Positions 5,469-7,611 of a stretch of DNA of 7,611 bases are shown piece after piece. The stretch covers positions 1 through 7,611 of the forward strand of contig JANYEF010000105.1 in assembly GCA_025363325.1 (NCBI GenBank), given 5' to 3'. Every line of letters begins with the position of its first letter. Position 1 is the first letter of the stretch. The notes below the pieces were generated by a model. It ran no database searches. It saw only the letters and a list, made by a program, of their open reading frames with translations, and was not told where the DNA came from. A program made the position numbers and the translations under genes. This stretch comes from Nitrospira sp. GTDB taxonomy: Bacteria; Nitrospirota; Nitrospiria; Nitrospirales; Nitrospiraceae.

Positions 5469-6215
5469 ATGAAACCGATCATCGGCGTCACACCAGACTT
5501 CAACGCCGGTGATCGGAAGGAATGGGGTGGGCGCGAGCCCACCTACTTTTTACGCGCACGCTACATTCGTGCCATCGAAGAACTCGGCGGGATCCCCCTG
5601 GTTCTTCCACTCCTTACAGGCCGGGCCACGAGACGGCGTCTTCTGCAGCAGATTGACGGACTCCTCCTCACCGGAAGCGGGCCGGACCTTCCGCCATCAT
5701 CGTACGGTGAGCGTCAGCGCTATCCCTTCGGAATCGTGAGCGAACGTCGCGCAAACTTTGAACTGGATATCGTTCACCTGGCGAAACAGGCTGATGTCCC
5801 GCTGCTCGGCATCTGCGGCGGCATGCAAACGATGAACGTCGCCTGCGGCGGCAGTCTGTTTCAAGACATCTCATCCCAAATCTCGAAACCGCTCCAACAT
5901 CGGCAACGGACCTCTGCGACAAATCTCAGTCACACTGTCACAGTCACATCCGGCAGCCTACTCCGCCGCATCGTACGATCGGTGGCGATGCGGGTGAATA
6001 GCTCACACCATCAATCGGTCAACGCCGTCGCGCCGTCATTGATCGCCAGCGCCCTAGCTCCCGATGGTATCGTGGAGGCGATCGAATCTCCGAACCACCG
6101 CTTCTTTCTCGGCATCCAGTGGCATCCGGAATATCTCTTTGAACGGCACCCTCTCCACCGGCGATTGTTCGAGGCCTTTCTGCGCGCCGCCCGCGCCACA
6201 GACCGTGGCGCATGA
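5469..6215 (+). CDS. Peptidase C26 / class I glutamine amidotransferase-like hydrolase
   Basis: A 248-residue cytosolic protein of the group that includes gamma-glutamyl-GABA hydrolase PuuD (about 254 residues), which hydrolyses gamma-glutamyl amide bonds. The triad is complete: C116 in LLGICGGMQ (112-120), and H219 and E221 in GIQWHPEYL (215-223). Further family marks are IGVTPD (5-10), LLLTGSGPDLPPSSYGE (65-81) and VNSSHHQ (176-182). Full length, no fused synthetase domain, so it is a stand-alone hydrolase. ATG 5469 is chosen because the protein then begins with the usual MKPIIGVTP; the longer frame to 5331 overlaps the preceding gene. Only 2 bases follow that gene's stop and AGGAG at 5450-5454 is 14 bases away, so translational coupling is likely. 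The substrate is not determined; gamma-glutamyl-GABA is only one option. Confidence 0.88.
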   Translation: MKPIIGVTPDFNAGDRKEWGGREPTYFLRARYIRAIEELGGIPLVLPLLTGRATRRRLLQQIDGLLLTGSGPDLPPSSYGERQRYPFGIVSERRANFELDIVHLAKQADVPLLGICGGMQTMNVACGGSLFQDISSQISKPLQHRQRTSATNLSHTVTVTSGSLLRRIVRSVAMRVNSSHHQSVNAVAPSLIASALAPDGIVEAIESPNHRFFLGIQWHPEYLFERHPLHRRLFEAFLRAARATDRGA

Positions 6216-6220
6216 AGTAC

Positions 6221-6394
6221 GAGACGCGAGTGATGCGCGACGAGCGAGAAAGGCGGGACGGGCGAGATGGGCGGAAGCATCGTGTCAGGCATGAGCCAAC
6301 GTGTGATGATCGAGGTTCGACGTTCCGAAAACCTCGAACTTCTGACCTCGAACCGTCGTCCATCCCGTCTCGCGCGTCCCGCCAGTCTCGCTCG
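6221..6394. repeat. Inverted repeat with 9-bp-periodic arms
   Basis: The 31-bp arms 6241-6271 and 6364-6394 are inverted copies with 27 of 31 positions matching. The left side is also a degenerate 9-bp tandem array: GAGACGCGA, GTGATGCGC, GACGAGCGA, GAAAGGCGG, GACGGGCGA, GATGGGCGG from 6221 to 6274. The right arm shows the same period on the minus strand. The repeat starts 5 bases after the C26 stop codon and fills most of the 256-base gap before the permease. Transcribed, it could form a long hairpin, and so might terminate, stabilise or separate the two genes' messages. It resembles dispersed repeats I recall from Nitrospira, unverified. Confidence 0.7.
6311..6354. repeat. ACCTCGAAC direct and inverted motifs in the repeat core
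   Basis: ACCTCGAAC occurs at 6331-6339 and 6345-6353, 14 bp apart. Upstream, CGAGGTT (6311-6317) can pair with AACCTCG (6330-6336), and GGTTCGA (6314-6320) with TCGAACC (6348-6354). The alternatives are mutually exclusive, so the core can adopt different foldings. Confidence 0.55.
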
Positions 6395-6462
6395 GCTCTC
6401 CTATGGAGATGGAACAGGAGATCGTTGACCCGACAGTGCCTTTCGTTATCCCTGCGGCCAGA

Positions 6463-6467
6463 GGAGG
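6463..6467 (+). promoter_or_regulatory. Ribosome binding site fixing the permease start
   Basis: GGAGG is 4 bases before ATG 6472. An in-frame ATG at 6403 has no such site and would add 23 hydrophilic residues not usual for the family. Confidence 0.65.
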
Positions 6468-6471
6468 TACG

Positions 6472-7611
6472 ATGATCAGGCGACTCTTCCGGACCAAGTC
6501 CATTGAACAAATCCTCGCAGACGCAGATCATCCGGATCATCGTTTGAAAAAAACCCTCACGGCCTGGGATCTGACCGCGCTCGGCATCGGCGCGATCATC
6601 GGCACCGGCATCTTTGTCCTGATCGGTACCGCCATCGTCGGCGATGCCCACCGGCCAGGGGCAGGGCCTGGAATCGTTCTGTCCTTCGTGCTTTCCGGTC
6701 TGACCTGCGCCTTCGCGGCACTCTGCTATGCAGAGTTTTCCACCATGATTCCAGCAGCCGGCTCTGCCTATACCTACTCGTATGCCACGTTGGGAGAATT
6801 CCTCGCCTGGATCACCGGCTGGAACTTGATTCTTGAATACGGTGTAGCCTGTGTTGCCGTCGCCATCGGGTGGTCAGGCTATTTCAATAATTTGCTCAGA
6901 TTGGCCGGGATCGAATTGCCGCACTGGGCGACGCATCCACCCGGCGGCCCTGACGGGGGCGTGGCAAACTTCCCCGCTGCTATTATCGTGTTACTCGTCA
7001 CCATCATCCTCGTCATTGGGATCAAAGAAAGCGCCCGCGCAACCGGCATCATTGTGTGCTTGAAGCTCGCGGTCATCCTCTTCTTCATTGCCGTAGGAAC
7101 GCCGGCCGTAAATACTGACAACTGGACGCCCTTCATGCCACAGGGATTTGCCGGCGTCGGTGCCGCAGCGGCGATCGTGTTTTTCGCCTATATCGGATTC
7201 GACGCCATCTCGACGACCGCCGAGGAAGCGAAAAACCCTCAGCGGGATCTGCCGATCGCGATCATCGCCTCACTCAGCATCTGCACCGTCCTCTACATTG
7301 CCGTGGCCGCCGTTCTGACCGGCTTAATCCCCTCTGCACAGATCGACATCCATGCGCCGGTAGCCGAAGCGCTGCGTATGGTGGGCTTCAAGTGGGGAGC
7401 GGCGATTGTGGCGATTGGGGCCGTGGCCGGCATTACCAGCGTACTCGTCGTGATGATGCTGGGTCAGATCCGGGTATTCTTTGCCATGTCGCGCGACCAC
7501 CTCTTGAGCCCCTGGTTGTCAACCGTGCATCCGCGCTATGGCACGCCTCACTATGCCACCATTCTCACCGGCATCGGTGTGGCCACGCTCGCTGCCCTGA
7601 TTCCCATCGGC
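6472..7611 (+). CDS. APC-superfamily amino-acid permease, 3' end outside window
   Basis: An inner-membrane transporter of the amino acid-polyamine-organocation superfamily, closest by eye to the cationic amino-acid transporter group (CAT/YfnA type; normally about 460-500 residues and 12 or more helices). The 380 visible residues run open to the last base. The amphipathic N-terminus MIRRLFRTKSIEQIL and HRLKKTL (23-29) are typical of this group. TM1 has the unwound substrate-binding motif GIGAIIGTGIF (38-48); TM2 spans about 68-85; EFSTMIPAAGSAYTYSY (88-104) is the usual TM2-TM3 loop. TM6 and the following loop contain GFDAISTTAEEAKNPQRDLP (242-261), a family hallmark. The substrate cannot be read from sequence. 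It is separated from the C26 hydrolase by a repeat, so its promoter is unclear; I see no convincing one between 6395 and 6460. Confidence 0.92.
   Translation, partial: MIRRLFRTKSIEQILADADHPDHRLKKTLTAWDLTALGIGAIIGTGIFVLIGTAIVGDAHRPGAGPGIVLSFVLSGLTCAFAALCYAEFSTMIPAAGSAYTYSYATLGEFLAWITGWNLILEYGVACVAVAIGWSGYFNNLLRLAGIELPHWATHPPGGPDGGVANFPAAIIVLLVTIILVIGIKESARATGIIVCLKLAVILFFIAVGTPAVNTDNWTPFMPQGFAGVGAAAAIVFFAYIGFDAISTTAEEAKNPQRDLPIAIIASLSICTVLYIAVAAVLTGLIPSAQIDIHAPVAEALRMVGFKWGAAIVAIGAVAGITSVLVVMMLGQIRVFFAMSRDHLLSPWLSTVHPRYGTPHYATILTGIGVATLAALIPIG

Noticed and set aside
6311..6354. GGTTCGA resembling a tRNA T-loop
   Set aside because: No acceptor, D or anticodon stems can be built around it; it belongs to the ACCTCGAAC repeat family.
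6019..6651. Open frame of 210 codons on the minus strand with an Arg/Ser-rich stretch
   Set aside because: The RPSRPSRLSRSSR-like part is simply the 9-bp repeat read in frame; the rest is antisense to the C26 hydrolase and the permease start.
1..7611. CRISPR array, rRNA, tRNA or transposase
   Set aside because: No regularly spaced repeats with unique spacers, no RNA-gene signatures and no transposase or integrase coding sequence were seen on either strand.

Overview
The window is GC-rich bacterial chromosome with densely packed, mostly housekeeping-type genes. Two repeat families that I associate with Nitrospira genomes (an element with TAGCAGGATGCTGAAAAA ends, and a GAnGGGCGA-type 9-mer array around ACCTCGAAC motifs), plus paired PilZ proteins and a long TatA, make a Nitrospira-like organism my best guess. 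This rests on memory of the families, not on a search.

Layout. (1) 60-1206, plus strand: a sigma70-like promoter drives two tandem 172-residue PilZ-domain paralogues that align without a gap (79/172 identical by hand count). Both carry an altered c-di-GMP motif. (2) 1203-2818, minus strand: from a good promoter at 2914-2887, an unusually long TatA with a second amphipathic-helix copy near its C-terminus, followed through a GTGA stop/start overlap by a HEAT-repeat lipoprotein. The HEAT gene's stop codon overlaps that of the second PilZ gene. (3) 2931-3136: a repeat element with inverted ends, whose right end supplies the stop codon of the next gene. (4) 3134-4342, minus strand: an M24 (Xaa-Pro-type) metallopeptidase with all five metal ligands. 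(5) 4413-4877, plus strand: an unrecognised 154-residue protein, divergent from the peptidase; both may have very short or no leaders. (6) 4910-6215, plus strand: a promoter, a small exported glycine-rich protein and, 2 nt later, a class I amidotransferase-like (peptidase C26) hydrolase. (7) 6221-6394: a 9-bp-periodic inverted repeat. (8) 6472-7611, plus strand: the first 380 residues of an APC-superfamily amino-acid permease running off the window.

How the genes fit together. The PilZ pair points to c-di-GMP-type or PilZ-fold signalling. The TatA/HEAT pair looks like one translationally coupled unit at the cell envelope and is the best candidate for something undescribed. The C26 hydrolase, permease and M24 peptidase are all compatible with peptide, gamma-glutamyl compound or amino-acid turnover, but no shared pathway is proven by the sequence.
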